Positions 19,791-29,133 of a DNA stretch of 39,308 nucleotides are shown one piece after another. A model generated the notes under the pieces. The model was not told the DNA's origin, made no database searches, and was given only the letters and a program-made list of their open reading frames with translations. Made by a program: the position numbers and the translations under genes. The first letter of the stretch is position 1. Every line of letters begins with the position of its first letter. The DNA is from Pelagibacteraceae bacterium (lineage in GTDB: Bacteria; Pseudomonadota; Alphaproteobacteria; Pelagibacterales; Pelagibacteraceae). The stretch spans positions 1 to 39,308 of the forward strand of contig VTPL01000003.1 in the NCBI GenBank assembly GCA_008638165.1. The letters run 5' to 3'.

Positions 19791-21111
19791 TTTTATCCAA
19801 TAAGTGTTGGTCAACTAAGTAAGGAATATCTTTCTGTTTTTTTACAATGGGATCAAATTTGTTTCTTTTTTTGATCTCATCTGAAAAATGTCTTAGTAAA
19901 CCTTGTACAGGCCATGAGGAACCCTCTCCAAAAGCACAAATTGTATGGCCTTCAATTTGTTTTGTTACGTCCATTAACATATCAACTTCATCTTGAGATG
20001 CTTCACCTTTGGCCATTCGTTCTAACATTCTCCACATCCACCCTGAACCTTCTCTGCATGGAGTACACTGACCACAACTCTCGTGTTTATAAAATCTGGC
20101 AATTCTTGCCATACATTTTATAATGTCTTGATCTTTGTTAATAACAACAATACCCGCTGTTCCTAATCCACTTTTCTCAGCTACTAATGAGTCAAAATCC
20201 ATATTAATCGTATCACAAGTTTTTTTTGGTAACAAAGGCATTGAAGATCCACCCGGAATTACTGCTTGCAAATTATCCCATCCACCAATCACACCCCCAG
20301 CGTGATTTTCTATTAAATCTTTTAACGGTATACCCATCTCTTCTTCTACATTGCATGGATTATTTACATTTCCTGAGATACAAAAAATTTTTGTACCAGT
20401 ATTTTTTGGTTTACCTAATTTAGAGAACCATTCTCCACCTCTTCTTAAAATAGTTGGAACAACGGCAATCGTCTCAACATTATTTATTATTGTTGGACAA
20501 CCATACAATCCTATCAAAGCAGGAAATGGTGGTTTTAATCTTGGTTGACCTTTTTTACCTTCTAAACTTTCAAGTAAAGCTGTTTCTTCACCACAAATAT
20601 ATGCTCCTGCTCCATAATGAATAAAAATATCAAAATCCCAACCAGTGCCAGAAGCATTTTTACCAATTACATTATTTTTATACGCCTCATCTATAGCCTT
20701 TTGAAGTTTTTGACCGTCATTATAATATTCACCACGAATATAAACATAGCAGACATGAGCGTTAACTGCGTATGAAGCTATTAAACAGCCTTCTATTAAT
20801 TTATGAGGTTCAAATCTTAAAATGTCTCTATCTTTACAAGTACCTGGCTCAGACTCATCGGCATTAATTACAAGATAATGAGGTCTTGAACCAACTTCTT
20901 TAGGCGCAAAAGACCATTTAAGGCCAGTTGGAAAACCAGCGCCTCCTCTACCTCTAAGTTCTGAGAGTTTGATTTCATTAATTATCCACTCTTTTCCTTT
21001 AGCACAAAGCTCTTTAGTGTTAGACCAGTCTCCCCTTTTTTTTGCTGACACAAAGTCTGCTCCTAAATCGTTATATAAATTTTTAAATATTCTATCTTTA
21101 TCGTTAAGCAT
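19783..21111 (-). CDS. nuoF: NADH-quinone oxidoreductase subunit F
   Basis: This 442-aa flavoprotein subunit oxidises NADH. The glycine-rich loop [10 protein letters not shown] (54-63) and [14 protein letters not shown] (83-96) form the NADH/FMN site. Cys346/349/352 in [11 protein letters not shown] with Cys392 bind the [4Fe-4S] cluster N3. It works with NuoE and NuoG in the peripheral arm. Length and motifs are intact. The start overlaps the end of nuoE by 8 bp. Confidence 0.98.
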   Translation of the reverse strand: MLNDKDRIFKNLYNDLGADFVSAKKRGDWSNTKELCAKGKEWIINEIKLSELRGRGGAGFPTGLKWSFAPKEVGSRPHYLVINADESEPGTCKDRDILRFEPHKLIEGCLIASYAVNAHVCYVYIRGEYYNDGQKLQKAIDEAYKNNVIGKNASGTGWDFDIFIHYGAGAYICGEETALLESLEGKKGQPRLKPPFPALIGLYGCPTIINNVETIAVVPTILRRGGEWFSKLGKPKNTGTKIFCISGNVNNPCNVEEEMGIPLKDLIENHAGGVIGGWDNLQAVIPGGSSMPLLPKKTCDTINMDFDSLVAEKSGLGTAGIVVINKDQDIIKCMARIARFYKHESCGQCTPCREGSGWMWRMLERMAKGEASQDEVDMLMDVTKQIEGHTICAFGEGSSWPVQGLLRHFSDEIKKRNKFDPIVKKQKDIPYLVDQHLLDKNA

Positions 21112-21712
21112 TTTTTACATCCAAAAGAGTTTTTCTATTGTTTTCAGGCTCTGAATTTAATCTACCTCTATAAGATCCAGGTTCAGGTTTTTTTCCTGAA
21201 ATTATTTGATCTAATATTTTTAAGGCTTTTTCTTTATCAAGATCTTCATAGTAGTCATCATTAATTTGCATCATAGGCGCATTAATGCATGCACCTAAAC
21301 ACTCAACTTCCATCCATGAGCAATTTTTTTCTTTAACAAATTCATTTTCATTTTCAGAAATTTTTTCCTTACACGCTTCAACTAATTTATAAGCTCCTCT
21401 AATCATGCAAGGAGTAGTAGTGCAAACTTGAACAAAATTTTTACCAACAGGTGTTAAATTATACATTGTGTAGAAGGTAGCAACTTCATAAACTTTAACA
21501 TAAGGCATATCTAAAATCTTACCTATATGTTTCATTGCTGATAACGGTATCCAGTTATCATTTTGTTTTTGTGCTAAATATAGTAAAGACATCACTGCAC
21601 TTTGTTGTCTGCCTTTTGGATATTTTTTTATAATTCTATTGGCTTCATCTAAATTTTCTTGAGTAAATTCAAATCTTTCAGGCTGCTCTTTTGATATTTT
21701 TCTAAGTGTCAT
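21104..21712 (-). CDS. nuoE: NADH-quinone oxidoreductase subunit E
   Basis: This 202-aa thioredoxin-like subunit holds the [2Fe-2S] cluster N1a through Cys97, Cys102, Cys138 and Cys142 (VCTTTPCM and CLGAC). The family segment [13 protein letters not shown] is at 74-86. After the core (about residue 165) there is a hydrophilic C-terminal extension of about 35 residues ([17 protein letters not shown]), as in other alphaproteobacterial NuoE. The start codon overlaps the nuoD stop by 4 bp. Confidence 0.97.
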   Translation of the reverse strand: MTLRKISKEQPERFEFTQENLDEANRIIKKYPKGRQQSAVMSLLYLAQKQNDNWIPLSAMKHIGKILDMPYVKVYEVATFYTMYNLTPVGKNFVQVCTTTPCMIRGAYKLVEACKEKISENENEFVKEKNCSWMEVECLGACINAPMMQINDDYYEDLDKEKALKILDQIISGKKPEPGSYRGRLNSEPENNRKTLLDVKNA

Positions 21713-22884
21713 CTATCAACCTCACCAAAAACTATATCCAAAGAACCCAAGACAGCTGGTACATCAGCTAACATATGTCCTTTAATCAAATGATCCATTG
21801 ATTGAAGATGTGAAAATCCAGGTGCTCTAATTTTACATTTGTAAGGTTTACTTGTCCCATCTGAAATTAAATAAACTCCAAATTCACCTTTTGGAGCTTC
21901 TACAGCAGTATAAATTTCATCTTTAGGAACCCTGTATCCTTCAGTAAATAATTTAAAATGATGGATCAGTGCTTCCATTGATTGTTTTAATTCCTTTTTG
22001 GGAGGAGGACTAATCTTTCCGTCTAAAGATTTGATTGGACCTTTCTCCATTTTTGAAAGACATTGCTTAATAATAGAGACGCTTTCTTTCATTTCTTCAA
22101 TTCTACATAAATATCGATCATAACAATCACCATTTTTTCCAACAGGAATTTTAAATTCTAATTGCTCATAACAATCGTAAGGTTGTGATTTTCTCAAATC
22201 CCATGGGATACCTGACCCTCTAATCATTACTCCTGTAAATGAATAATCTAGCGCATCTTCTTTCGTAACTATTCCAATATCCACATTTCTTTGTTTAAAA
22301 ATCCTATTATCTGTAAGCAGACTTTCTAAATCATTAATTATTTTTGGAAATGTTTCGCAAAACTTTAAAATATCATCCTCTAAACCAGATGGAAGATCTT
22401 GATGAACTCCACCAGCTCTAAAATAGTTTGCATGCAATCTTGAGCCAGAAGCTCTCTCATAAAATGTCATTAATGTTTCACGTTCTTCAAAACCCCACAA
22501 AGAAGGTGTAAGTGCACCAACATCAAGAGCTTGTGTAGTAACATTTAATATATGACTTAATATTCTTCCAATTTCACAAAATATAACCCTTATATATTGA
22601 GCTCTAATAGGAACTTTAATATCTAAAATTTTTTCAATAGCTAATGCAAACGCATGTTCTTGGTTCATTGGAGCCACATAATCCAATCTATCAAAATAAG
22701 GTACAGCCTGCATATAGGTTTTATTTTCTATAAGTTTTTCTGTTCCTCTATGAAGTAAGCCAATATGTGGATCTGCTTTTTCGACTACTTCACCATCTAA
22801 CTCTAATATCAACCTAAGAACACCATGTGCTGCTGGATGTTGTGGACCAAAGTTTAGATTAAGATTTTTAATTTTTTTTGTCAT
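21709..22884 (-). CDS. nuoD: NADH-quinone oxidoreductase subunit D
   Basis: This 391-aa subunit (49-kDa homologue) forms the quinone site with NuoB. The N-terminus contains [15 protein letters not shown] (11-25) with the quinone-binding His region, then [12 protein letters not shown], and it ends in the conserved DIVFGEVDR. The reading frame is open up to a TTG at 22941, but the ATG at 22884 is taken as the start because it gives the usual short N-terminus ([17 protein letters not shown]). It still overlaps the nuoC 3' end by 17 bp. The added 19 residues of the longer version look unlike any NuoD. Confidence 0.97.
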   Translation of the reverse strand: MTKKIKNLNLNFGPQHPAAHGVLRLILELDGEVVEKADPHIGLLHRGTEKLIENKTYMQAVPYFDRLDYVAPMNQEHAFALAIEKILDIKVPIRAQYIRVIFCEIGRILSHILNVTTQALDVGALTPSLWGFEERETLMTFYERASGSRLHANYFRAGGVHQDLPSGLEDDILKFCETFPKIINDLESLLTDNRIFKQRNVDIGIVTKEDALDYSFTGVMIRGSGIPWDLRKSQPYDCYEQLEFKIPVGKNGDCYDRYLCRIEEMKESVSIIKQCLSKMEKGPIKSLDGKISPPPKKELKQSMEALIHHFKLFTEGYRVPKDEIYTAVEAPKGEFGVYLISDGTSKPYKCKIRAPGFSHLQSMDHLIKGHMLADVPAVLGSLDIVFGEVDR

Positions 22885-23473
22885 TATTGTCAGTTTGTTC
22901 TTTAATGTATTTTGTTCCTTCCCAAGGACTCTCGTAATCAAAATTTCTATAATTTTGCTCTAATTTTACAGGTTCATTAATAACTTTTTTTTGTTCTTCG
23001 CTGTATCTAACTTCATAATTACCTGTTAAAGGGAAATCTTTTCTCAAAGGATGACCTTCAAAACCATAATCAGTTAGAATTCTTCTTAAGTCTGGGTGAT
23101 CTTTAAAATTAATTCCATACATATCAAAGACTTCTCTTTCCATCCAATTTGCAGCAGGAAAAATGCTTGTTAATGAGCTTATCATTTCATTTTCACTTAT
23201 GTGGTAACTTAAAATTATTCTTTGATTAAACTCATGACTTAATAATAAATATACAATTTTAAATCTCTGTGTTTCTTCTGGATAATCAACGGCAGTTATA
23301 TCTATAAGTTGTCTAAATTTAGTATCTTTATTAGTCTTTAAAAAAAGAGTTACATCTATTAAGTCCTCTTTGTTAATCTCAAGATAAAGTTGGTCATGCA
23401 AAATTTTAGAATTATTTATTTTTGTAGTTAATTCAGAGTTAATTTTTTTTTCCAATTCTATTAGAGTATTCAT
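22868..23473 (-). CDS. nuoC: NADH-quinone oxidoreductase subunit C
   Basis: This 201-aa subunit (30-kDa homologue) of the peripheral arm has the family signature [20 protein letters not shown] followed by [20 protein letters not shown]. It is separate from NuoD, not fused as in E. coli. It contacts NuoD, NuoB and NuoI and binds no cofactor. The C-terminal tail after SPWEG is short and Lys/Asn/Asp-rich. It begins five bases after nuoB. Confidence 0.97.
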   Translation of the reverse strand: MNTLIELEKKINSELTTKINNSKILHDQLYLEINKEDLIDVTLFLKTNKDTKFRQLIDITAVDYPEETQRFKIVYLLLSHEFNQRIILSYHISENEMISSLTSIFPAANWMEREVFDMYGINFKDHPDLRRILTDYGFEGHPLRKDFPLTGNYEVRYSEEQKKVINEPVKLEQNYRNFDYESPWEGTKYIKEQTDNNDKKN

Positions 23474-23478
23474 GATAA

Positions 23479-23994
23479 TTATCTATTGAATGAACCTTTG
23501 TTTCTAATCTTTTTTTGTAATTGTAAAATTCCATAAAGCAAAGCTTCAGCAGATGGAGGACAGCCTGGAACATAAATATCTACAGGAACAATTCGATCAC
23601 ATCCCCTAACAACAGAATAAGAATAGTGATAGTAACCACCACCATTAGCACAACTTCCCATAGATATGACATACCGTGGTTCAGGCATTTGATCGTAAAC
23701 TTTTCTTAATGCAGGAGCCATTTTGTTTGTAAGAGTGCCAGCAACTATCATAACATCTGATTGTCTAGGTGAACCACGAGGAGCAGCGCCAAATCTTTCT
23801 AAATCATATCGCGGCATTGCTGTTTGCATCATCTCAACTGCACAACAAGCTAAGCCAAATGTCATCCAATGAAGTGAGCCCGATCTTGACCAATTGATCA
23901 GATTATCTAGTGAGGTTGTGATAAAACCATTTTTGCTAAAATCCTCAGCTAATTGTTTGAATTCCTCAGGTACTTGATCTAACTTATTATTCAT
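23479..23994 (-). CDS. nuoB: NADH-quinone oxidoreductase subunit B
   Basis: This 171-aa subunit carries the terminal [4Fe-4S] cluster N2, which reduces quinone. All four ligands are visible: the unusual adjacent pair Cys50-Cys51 in [10 protein letters not shown], Cys115 in [10 protein letters not shown] and Cys145 in [29 protein letters not shown] (62-80) is highly conserved. Length is normal. It is nine bases after nuoA, the widest gap in the nuo-dnaE run. Confidence 0.98.
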   Translation of the reverse strand: MNNKLDQVPEEFKQLAEDFSKNGFITTSLDNLINWSRSGSLHWMTFGLACCAVEMMQTAMPRYDLERFGAAPRGSPRQSDVMIVAGTLTNKMAPALRKVYDQMPEPRYVISMGSCANGGGYYHYSYSVVRGCDRIVPVDIYVPGCPPSAEALLYGILQLQKKIRNKGSFNR

Positions 23995-24003
23995 AAAATT
24001 ATT

Positions 24004-24372
24004 TTATTCCCAGTCTAGAGCACCCTTTTTCCACTCATATATAAAACCAATTGTAAGTATAAATAAAAAAATCATCATAGATGAAAAACCAAGGAGTCCA
24101 ATATTCCCAAGTGAGATAGCCCATGGAAAAAGAAATGCGATTTCTAAATCAAAAATTATAAAAAGAATTGCTACTAAATAAAACCTTACATCAAATTCCA
24201 TTCTAGAGTCTTCAAAGGGTTCAAAACCACACTCATATGCTGAAAGTTTTTCAGGATCAGGATTTTTTGGTGAAAGAATAAAATTTACAGCTACAAATGC
24301 ACAACTTAGACCTAATGCGATAATTAAAAAAAGTATAATCGGTAGATATTCTTGTAAAAATTCTGGAAACAT
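24004..24372 (-). CDS. nuoA: NADH-quinone oxidoreductase subunit A
   Basis: This 122-aa membrane subunit (ND3 homologue) has three helices. The conserved loop [20 protein letters not shown] carries the Cys of the mobile TMH1-2 loop near the quinone site, and [20 protein letters not shown] is the acidic second helix. It is the first gene of the complex I operon and of the 24-gene run. Upstream are 108 bp containing an inverted repeat, then tRNA-Asp in the same orientation. Confidence 0.97.
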   Translation of the reverse strand: MFPEFLQEYLPIILFLIIALGLSCAFVAVNFILSPKNPDPEKLSAYECGFEPFEDSRMEFDVRFYLVAILFIIFDLEIAFLFPWAISLGNIGLLGFSSMMIFLFILTIGFIYEWKKGALDWE

Positions 24373-24480
24373 TAACAGTTATATATCAGTTTTTGATATA
24401 CGGTGAAGTGTAGTTAAGTCACATAATAACAAATATACACATCTCAAAATCTTAACTTTTGAAGGCTTAATGTTAGAAAG
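24373..24480 (-). promoter_or_regulatory. nuo operon leader with inverted repeat
   Basis: These 108 bp between tRNA-Asp and nuoA must hold any dedicated promoter of the nuo run. A 7-bp perfect inverted repeat, TATATCA-GTTTT-TGATATA, lies at 24382-24400, about 10 bases upstream of the nuoA ATG. It could be an operator or a 5'-UTR hairpin. A TTGAGA (24447-24442) could be a -35 box, but no convincing -10 follows at 16-18 bp, so I do not name a promoter. No rho-independent terminator is seen behind tRNA-Asp, so read-through from the tRNA promoter is possible. Confidence 0.35.
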
Positions 24481-24557
24481 TGGCGGGAGTGAAGGGACTC
24501 GAACCCTCGACCTATCGCGTGACAGGCGATCGCTCTAACCAACTGAGCTACACCCCC
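24481..24557 (-). tRNA. tRNA-Asp (GUC)
   Basis: This 77-nt cloverleaf has acceptor GGGGGTG pairing with CACTCCC (one G-U pair), D-arm GCTCAGTTGGTTAGAGC, an anticodon arm with loop CTGTCAC giving anticodon GTC, T-arm with GGTTCGAGTCC, discriminator G and an encoded CCA. It lies 13 bp downstream of tRNA-Val on the same strand and 108 bp upstream of nuoA. Confidence 0.97.
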
Positions 24558-24570
24558 ACTTTAATCATTT

Positions 24571-24646
24571 TGGTGGGCAGTAAAGGACTCGAACCTTTGA
24601 CCCCCTCGGTGTAAACGAGATGCTCTACCAACTGAGCTAACCGCCC
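24571..24646 (-). tRNA. tRNA-Val (UAC)
   Basis: This 76-nt cloverleaf has acceptor GGGCGGT pairing with ACTGCCC, D-arm GCTCAGTTGGTAGAGC, anticodon stem CTCGT/ACGAG-type with loop carrying TAC, T-arm GGTTCGAGTCC, discriminator A and encoded CCA. It is the first gene of a two-tRNA unit with tRNA-Asp. Confidence 0.97.
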
Positions 24647-24659
24647 CAAAACATCGGTA

Positions 24660-24688
24660 CTAATACATCAACGAGACTGCAAAGTAAA
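24660..24688 (-). promoter_or_regulatory. Candidate promoter of the tRNA-Val/tRNA-Asp unit
   Basis: On the minus strand, TTTACT (24688-24683), exactly 17 bp, and TATTAG (24665-24660) form a plausible sigma-70 promoter. It lies in the 49 bp between the lon stop and tRNA-Val. Transcription would begin a few bases before the mature tRNA 5' end. Confidence 0.42.
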
Positions 24689-24695
24689 TTATTTA

Positions 24696-27074
24696 TTATT
24701 GAATACTAGCTTGAGATTTATCGTCGTTTTTACTTAAATCAACCTCAACCCACTCTGTTCTTTTTAACTCTTTTGTTAAAGCTATTTTTAAAACTTGGTC
24801 AGCGAATTCCACTGGTGTGATTTTGATTTCATCAATAATTTTTTTTGGCATGTCTACTAAGTCTTTTTCATTTTCTTTTGGTATTATTACTTCTTTAATT
24901 CCAGCTCTATGAGCGGCCAATAATTTTTCTTTAAGTCCTCCAATTGGAAGAACTTGTCCAGTAATTGTTACCTCTCCAGTCATCGCAATATCTCTTCTTA
25001 CTGGATTATTAGTAAGCGATGAAACAATTGAAGTTACCATACCAATACCTGCTGATGGACCATCTTTTGGTGTAGCTCCTTCTGGAACATGAATATGAAA
25101 ATCTTTTTTTTCAAATAAAGGTGGAATTATTCCGTATTCTAAACATTTAGATCTAACAAAAGATTTTGCAGCTTTTACAGACTCTTGCATTACATCACCA
25201 AGCTTACCTGTTATTTGCATTCTGCCTTTTCCAGGCATTGTTACAGTCTCAATTTTTAAAATTTCTCCACCATATTCTGTCCAAGCTAATCCTGTTACAA
25301 TTCCAACTTTGTCATTAGGTTCTAGCTCTCCAAATTTATATTTAGCAACACCTAGGAAATCTGAAAGATTGTCATTATTAATTTCAACTTTATCTTGTTC
25401 ACCTGCAACAACTTTTTTTACAACTTTTCTTGCTAGCTTAGAGATTTCTCTCTCTAAATTTCTAACACCAGACTCTTTAGTGTAACTTCTAATAACTTCT
25501 TGAATGACGTTGTCTCCAAGTTTCATTTCATTTTCTTTAACACCATTATCCTTTATTTGTTTTGGTAATAGGTATTTATTTGCAATACTAATTTTTTCAT
25601 CTTCAGTGTAACCAGCCAAACGTATAACTTCCATTCTGTCTAATAATGGAGGAAGTATATTTAAAGTATTTGCAGTTGTTACAAACATCACATCTGATAA
25701 ATCATAATCAACTTCTAAATAGTGATCATTAAATGTAGTGTTCTGCTCAGGATCTAAAGCTTCTAATAATGCTGATGAAGGATCCCCACGATAATCATTT
25801 CCAATTTTGTCAATTTCATCCAATAAAATTAAAGGATTTTTTGTTCCTGCTTTTTTCATCATTTGGATAATTTTTCCTGGCAGAGAACCAATGTAAGTTC
25901 TTCTATGTCCACGAATTTCAGCCTCATCACGCATTCCTCCCACTGACATTCTTACAAATTCTCTATTAGTTGCTTTTGCAATAGATTTTCCAAGCGATGT
26001 TTTTCCAACTCCAGGAGGACCAACTAAACACAATATTGGACCTTTAATTTTTTCCATTCTTTTTTGAACAGCCAAAAATTCTATAATTCTTTCTTTAATT
26101 TTTTCTAATCCAAAGTGATCTTTATCAAGCACGTCTAAAGCTTTAGCTAGATCAATATCTACTTCACTTTTTTTATACCAAGGAAGCTCTATCATCCAAT
26201 CAAGGTAGTTTCTAACTACGGTAGCTTCAGCAGACATTGGACTCATGTTTTTTAATTTTTTTAACTCCTGAAGACATTTTTTTTCAACATCTTTAGGCAT
26301 TTTGGCTTTTAAAATTGATTTATTAAGACTTGTATTTTCATCTTTTCCATCTTCAATCTCACCAAGTTCTTTTTGAATAGCTTTTAGTTGTTCGTTTAAA
26401 TAATACTCTCTTTGAGTTTTTTCCATTTGTGTTTTAACTCGTCCTCTAATTCTTTTCTCAACTCCAATGATGCTAGTTTCATTTTCCATAATTTTAATTA
26501 TGGCGTTTAATCTTTTTTTAACATCGACAGTTTCAAATATTTGTTGTTTTTCAGAAATAGTTGCTGTTAGATGAGAGGCTATATTGTCAGCAATCTGAGA
26601 AGGATCTTTAAGTTGTTTAATTGTATTGATAGTTTCATTTGAAACTTTCTTGTTAATCGAAGTAAGTTTTTCTAGTCTTCTAATTGCTGTAGCTGCTAAA
26701 GGATAAAGGTCCTCATCTTTAATAAGAACATCATTGTGAACAGTATATTCACAGGTTATAAATTTTTCATTATCTTTAAAGTCTAAAATTTTTACTCTCT
26801 TTATACCTTCAACCAAAACTTTAACTGTGCCATCGGGTAATTTTAAAAGCTGTAAGATACTTCCTTCACAACCATACATGAACACATCTGTTTTTTTTGG
26901 ATCATCTATCTCAGAGTTTTTTTGTGTAACTAGAATAATTTTCTTATCTTTTTTCATTACTTCATTTAAAGCTGAAATAGATTTATCTCTTCCAACAAAC
27001 AGAGGGATAACCATACTTGGAAAAACAACTATGTCTCTTAATGGTAATAGCGGTAATGAAATTTTAACATCCAT
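24696..27074 (-). CDS. lon: ATP-dependent protease La
   Basis: This 792-aa LonA protease degrades misfolded and regulatory proteins in the cytoplasm. The order is the substrate-binding N-domain (1-200), a coiled-coil region (about 205-290), the AAA+ module with Walker A GPPGVGKT (352-359) and Walker B LILLDEIDK (415-423), and the protease domain with catalytic Ser674 in KDGPSAGIGM and Lys717 in GGLKEK. All active-site residues are intact. Start and length are normal. It is the last gene of the tig-clpP-clpX-lon block, 60 bp after clpX. Confidence 0.98.
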   Translation of the reverse strand: MDVKISLPLLPLRDIVVFPSMVIPLFVGRDKSISALNEVMKKDKKIILVTQKNSEIDDPKKTDVFMYGCEGSILQLLKLPDGTVKVLVEGIKRVKILDFKDNEKFITCEYTVHNDVLIKDEDLYPLAATAIRRLEKLTSINKKVSNETINTIKQLKDPSQIADNIASHLTATISEKQQIFETVDVKKRLNAIIKIMENETSIIGVEKRIRGRVKTQMEKTQREYYLNEQLKAIQKELGEIEDGKDENTSLNKSILKAKMPKDVEKKCLQELKKLKNMSPMSAEATVVRNYLDWMIELPWYKKSEVDIDLAKALDVLDKDHFGLEKIKERIIEFLAVQKRMEKIKGPILCLVGPPGVGKTSLGKSIAKATNREFVRMSVGGMRDEAEIRGHRRTYIGSLPGKIIQMMKKAGTKNPLILLDEIDKIGNDYRGDPSSALLEALDPEQNTTFNDHYLEVDYDLSDVMFVTTANTLNILPPLLDRMEVIRLAGYTEDEKISIANKYLLPKQIKDNGVKENEMKLGDNVIQEVIRSYTKESGVRNLEREISKLARKVVKKVVAGEQDKVEINNDNLSDFLGVAKYKFGELEPNDKVGIVTGLAWTEYGGEILKIETVTMPGKGRMQITGKLGDVMQESVKAAKSFVRSKCLEYGIIPPLFEKKDFHIHVPEGATPKDGPSAGIGMVTSIVSSLTNNPVRRDIAMTGEVTITGQVLPIGGLKEKLLAAHRAGIKEVIIPKENEKDLVDMPKKIIDEIKITPVEFADQVLKIALTKELKRTEWVEVDLSKNDDKSQASIQ

Positions 27075-27106
27075 GCACTAAATATGGATATTAAATTGAA
27101 ATTTGC

Positions 27107-27136
27107 AATAGCTTTTTAAAAGTTATTAAAGCTATT
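27107..27136 (-). terminator. Inverted repeat at the clpX 3' end
   Basis: AATAGCTTT (27107-27115) and AAAGCTATT (27128-27136) form a 9-bp stem with a 12-nt loop. The stem overlaps the clpX stop codon. On the minus strand it is followed by an AT-rich stretch but not a clean U-run, so it could be a weak terminator or an mRNA 3'-end stabiliser between clpX and lon. Confidence 0.3.
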
Positions 27137-28403
27137 AAGCCGCTGATGTTTTGTTATTTTTTGCTTTGCTCTCACCTTTTGAGTGGACTAGGATTGGTTG
27201 AGTAAGACCTTTTACAGCTGATGCATCAACTATAACTTCCTCTATGTTGTCTTGGCTTGGCAAATCAAACATTGTTTTTAATAAAACATTTTCTAAAATC
27301 GACCTTAAACCTCTTGCACCAGTTTTTTTGTTAATCGCTTTTTGAGCAATTTCTTTTAATGCATTATCCTTAAATGTTAATTTAGCACCATCTAATTTAA
27401 ATAATTCTTGATACTGTTTTGTTAATGAGTTTTTAGGTTCTTGTAAAATTTTTATTAAAGATTTTTCATCTAAATCTTCTAATGTTGCGATCATTGGTAG
27501 TCTTCCAATGAATTCAGGTATTAATCCATATTTTAACATGTCTTCAGGTTCAAGACTTTTCATCCATTCACCAGTTTTTTTGTCTTGCGTATTTTTAACG
27601 TCAGCACCAAATCCAATAGATGTTCCTTTATCTCTTTGAGAAATTATTTTATCTAAACCAGCAAAAGCTCCTCCACAAATAAATAAAATATTTGTAGTAT
27701 CGACTTGTAAAAATTCTTGCTGAGGATGTTTTCTTCCACCTTGCGGCGGCACACTAGCTACTGTTCCTTCCATTATTTTTAATAAAGCTTGTTGAACACC
27801 TTCGCCAGATACATCTCTAGTAATTGATGGATTTTCTGATTTTCTACTAATCTTGTCGACCTCATCTATATAAACTATTCCTCGTTGAGCTTTTTCAACA
27901 TTGTAGTCTGCTGCTTGGAGTAATTTAAGTATAATATTTTCAACATCTTCACCAACATATCCTGCTTCTGTTAAAGTTGTTGCATCAGCCATTGTGAATG
28001 GAACATCTAAAATTCTAGCAAGTGTTTGTGCTAATAAAGTTTTTCCACAGCCAGTTGGACCAACCAAAAGAATATTGGATTTAGCGAGTTCTACATTTTT
28101 ACTTGTCTTGCTCTCATAATTTAATCTTTTGTAATGATTGTGAACTGCAACTGATAGAACTTTTTTTGCATGAGCTTGACCAATGACATAGTCATCTAAA
28201 ACTGCACAAATCTCTTTTGGTGAAGGAAGTCCATCTTGATGTTTTACAAAAGTATCTTTATTTTCTTCCTTAATAATATCCATACAAAGCTCAACGCACT
28301 CATCACATATAAATACAGTAGGTCCTGCAATAAGCTTTCTAACTTCATGTTGGCTTTTTCCACAAAAAGAACAGTAGAGGATATTTTTATTGTTTGTGTT
28401 CAT
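27135..28403 (-). CDS. clpX: ATP-dependent Clp protease ATP-binding subunit ClpX
   Basis: This 422-aa AAA+ unfoldase recognises substrates and feeds them to ClpP. The N-terminal zinc-binding domain has Cys11, Cys14, Cys33 and Cys36 (CSFC and CDEC). It is followed by the DDYVIGQ motif, Walker A GPTGCGKT, Walker [11 protein letters not shown], the pore loop GYVGED and the ClpP-contact IGF-type loop (SIGFGAD). Length and motifs are complete. It is separated from clpP by 89 bp containing a candidate promoter, so it may be transcribed both with clpP and independently. Confidence 0.98.
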   Translation of the reverse strand: MNTNNKNILYCSFCGKSQHEVRKLIAGPTVFICDECVELCMDIIKEENKDTFVKHQDGLPSPKEICAVLDDYVIGQAHAKKVLSVAVHNHYKRLNYESKTSKNVELAKSNILLVGPTGCGKTLLAQTLARILDVPFTMADATTLTEAGYVGEDVENIILKLLQAADYNVEKAQRGIVYIDEVDKISRKSENPSITRDVSGEGVQQALLKIMEGTVASVPPQGGRKHPQQEFLQVDTTNILFICGGAFAGLDKIISQRDKGTSIGFGADVKNTQDKKTGEWMKSLEPEDMLKYGLIPEFIGRLPMIATLEDLDEKSLIKILQEPKNSLTKQYQELFKLDGAKLTFKDNALKEIAQKAINKKTGARGLRSILENVLLKTMFDLPSQDNIEEVIVDASAVKGLTQPILVHSKGESKAKNNKTSAA

Positions 28404-28434
28404 AATTTTTAAATCGAATCAATTCATTTACTTT

Positions 28435-28466
28435 ATTATAGGAGACTCGTTGATATCAAGTTTCAA
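28435..28466 (-). promoter_or_regulatory. Candidate clpX promoter with internal palindrome
   Basis: In the clpP-clpX gap, the minus strand has a perfect TATAAT (28440-28435). TTGAAA (28466-28461) lies 20 bp upstream, which is longer than ideal. The perfect palindrome TTGATATCAA (28450-28459) lies between them. The -10 box is convincing. The spacing argues for an activator- or repressor-controlled promoter, or for a different -35. It does not fit the alphaproteobacterial heat-shock sigma pattern. Confidence 0.4.
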
Positions 28467-28492
28467 ATTAACTGAGATCAATATGTGGTATG

Positions 28493-29101
28493 TTAAGGTC
28501 TTTTATCTACAACTTCGTCTATTAAACCAAAAGATTTAGCAATTTCTGCTGTCATGAAATTATCTCTTTCAAGAGCATTCTTAATTTCATCTACACTTTT
28601 GTCAGTGTGTTTTGAATAAATTTCATTCAATCTTTTTTTCAAAGAAAGAACTTCGTTAGCATGTATTTCAATATCTGTAGCTTGTCCTTGAAAACCTGCG
28701 GATGGTTGATGAACCATAATTCTTGAGTTTGGTAATGAAAATCTTTTACCTTTAGCTCCAGCTGCTAAAAGAAATGAACCCATGGATGCTGCTTGACCAA
28801 TGCATAAAGTTGAAATCTCAGGTTTAACATATTGCATCGTATCATAAATACCAAGTCCAGCTGTAACTAAACCTCCCGGACTATTAATATATAAATAAAT
28901 TTCTTTTTTTGGGTCTTCAGCTTCTAAAAAAAGAAGTTGCGCAGTTACTAGTGAAGCAACATTGTCATTAATTTGACCAGTTAAAAAAATTATTCTCTCT
29001 TTTAGAAGTCTTGAGTAAATATCATAAGCTCTTTCACCTTTACTAGATTGTTCAACAACCATAGGCACAAGGTTACTCATATGTTCAGAAATTTTATCCA
29101 T
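28493..29101 (-). CDS. clpP: ATP-dependent Clp protease proteolytic subunit
   Basis: This 202-aa serine peptidase forms the proteolytic barrel used by ClpX. The catalytic triad is visible: Ser106 in [11 protein letters not shown], His131 in MVHQPSAG and Asp180 in [14 protein letters not shown] (72-77) builds the oxyanion region. Length is normal for ClpP1. It lies 32 bp after tig, a gap that contains a small hairpin, AGTTGT-ATAA-ACAACT (29113-29128). Confidence 0.98.
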   Translation of the reverse strand: MDKISEHMSNLVPMVVEQSSKGERAYDIYSRLLKERIIFLTGQINDNVASLVTAQLLFLEAEDPKKEIYLYINSPGGLVTAGLGIYDTMQYVKPEISTLCIGQAASMGSFLLAAGAKGKRFSLPNSRIMVHQPSAGFQGQATDIEIHANEVLSLKKRLNEIYSKHTDKSVDEIKNALERDNFMTAEIAKSFGLIDEVVDKRP

Positions 29102-29133
29102 ATTTTGATTCTAGTTGTTTATACAACTTCAGA

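Noticed and set aside
19791-19814. N-terminal extension of NuoG to a TTG at 19814
   Set aside because: The ATG at 19790 yields the normal NuoG N-terminus and the same 8-bp overlap seen at the neighbouring junction.
22885-22941. N-terminal extension of NuoD to a TTG at 22941
   Set aside because: The extra 19 residues lie inside nuoC and do not resemble any NuoD; the ATG at 22884 gives the expected start.
28435-28466. Heat-shock sigma-32 promoter before clpX
   Set aside because: CTTG and CCTATAAT elements are present, but the spacing (14 or 21 bp) does not fit the alphaproteobacterial RpoH pattern.
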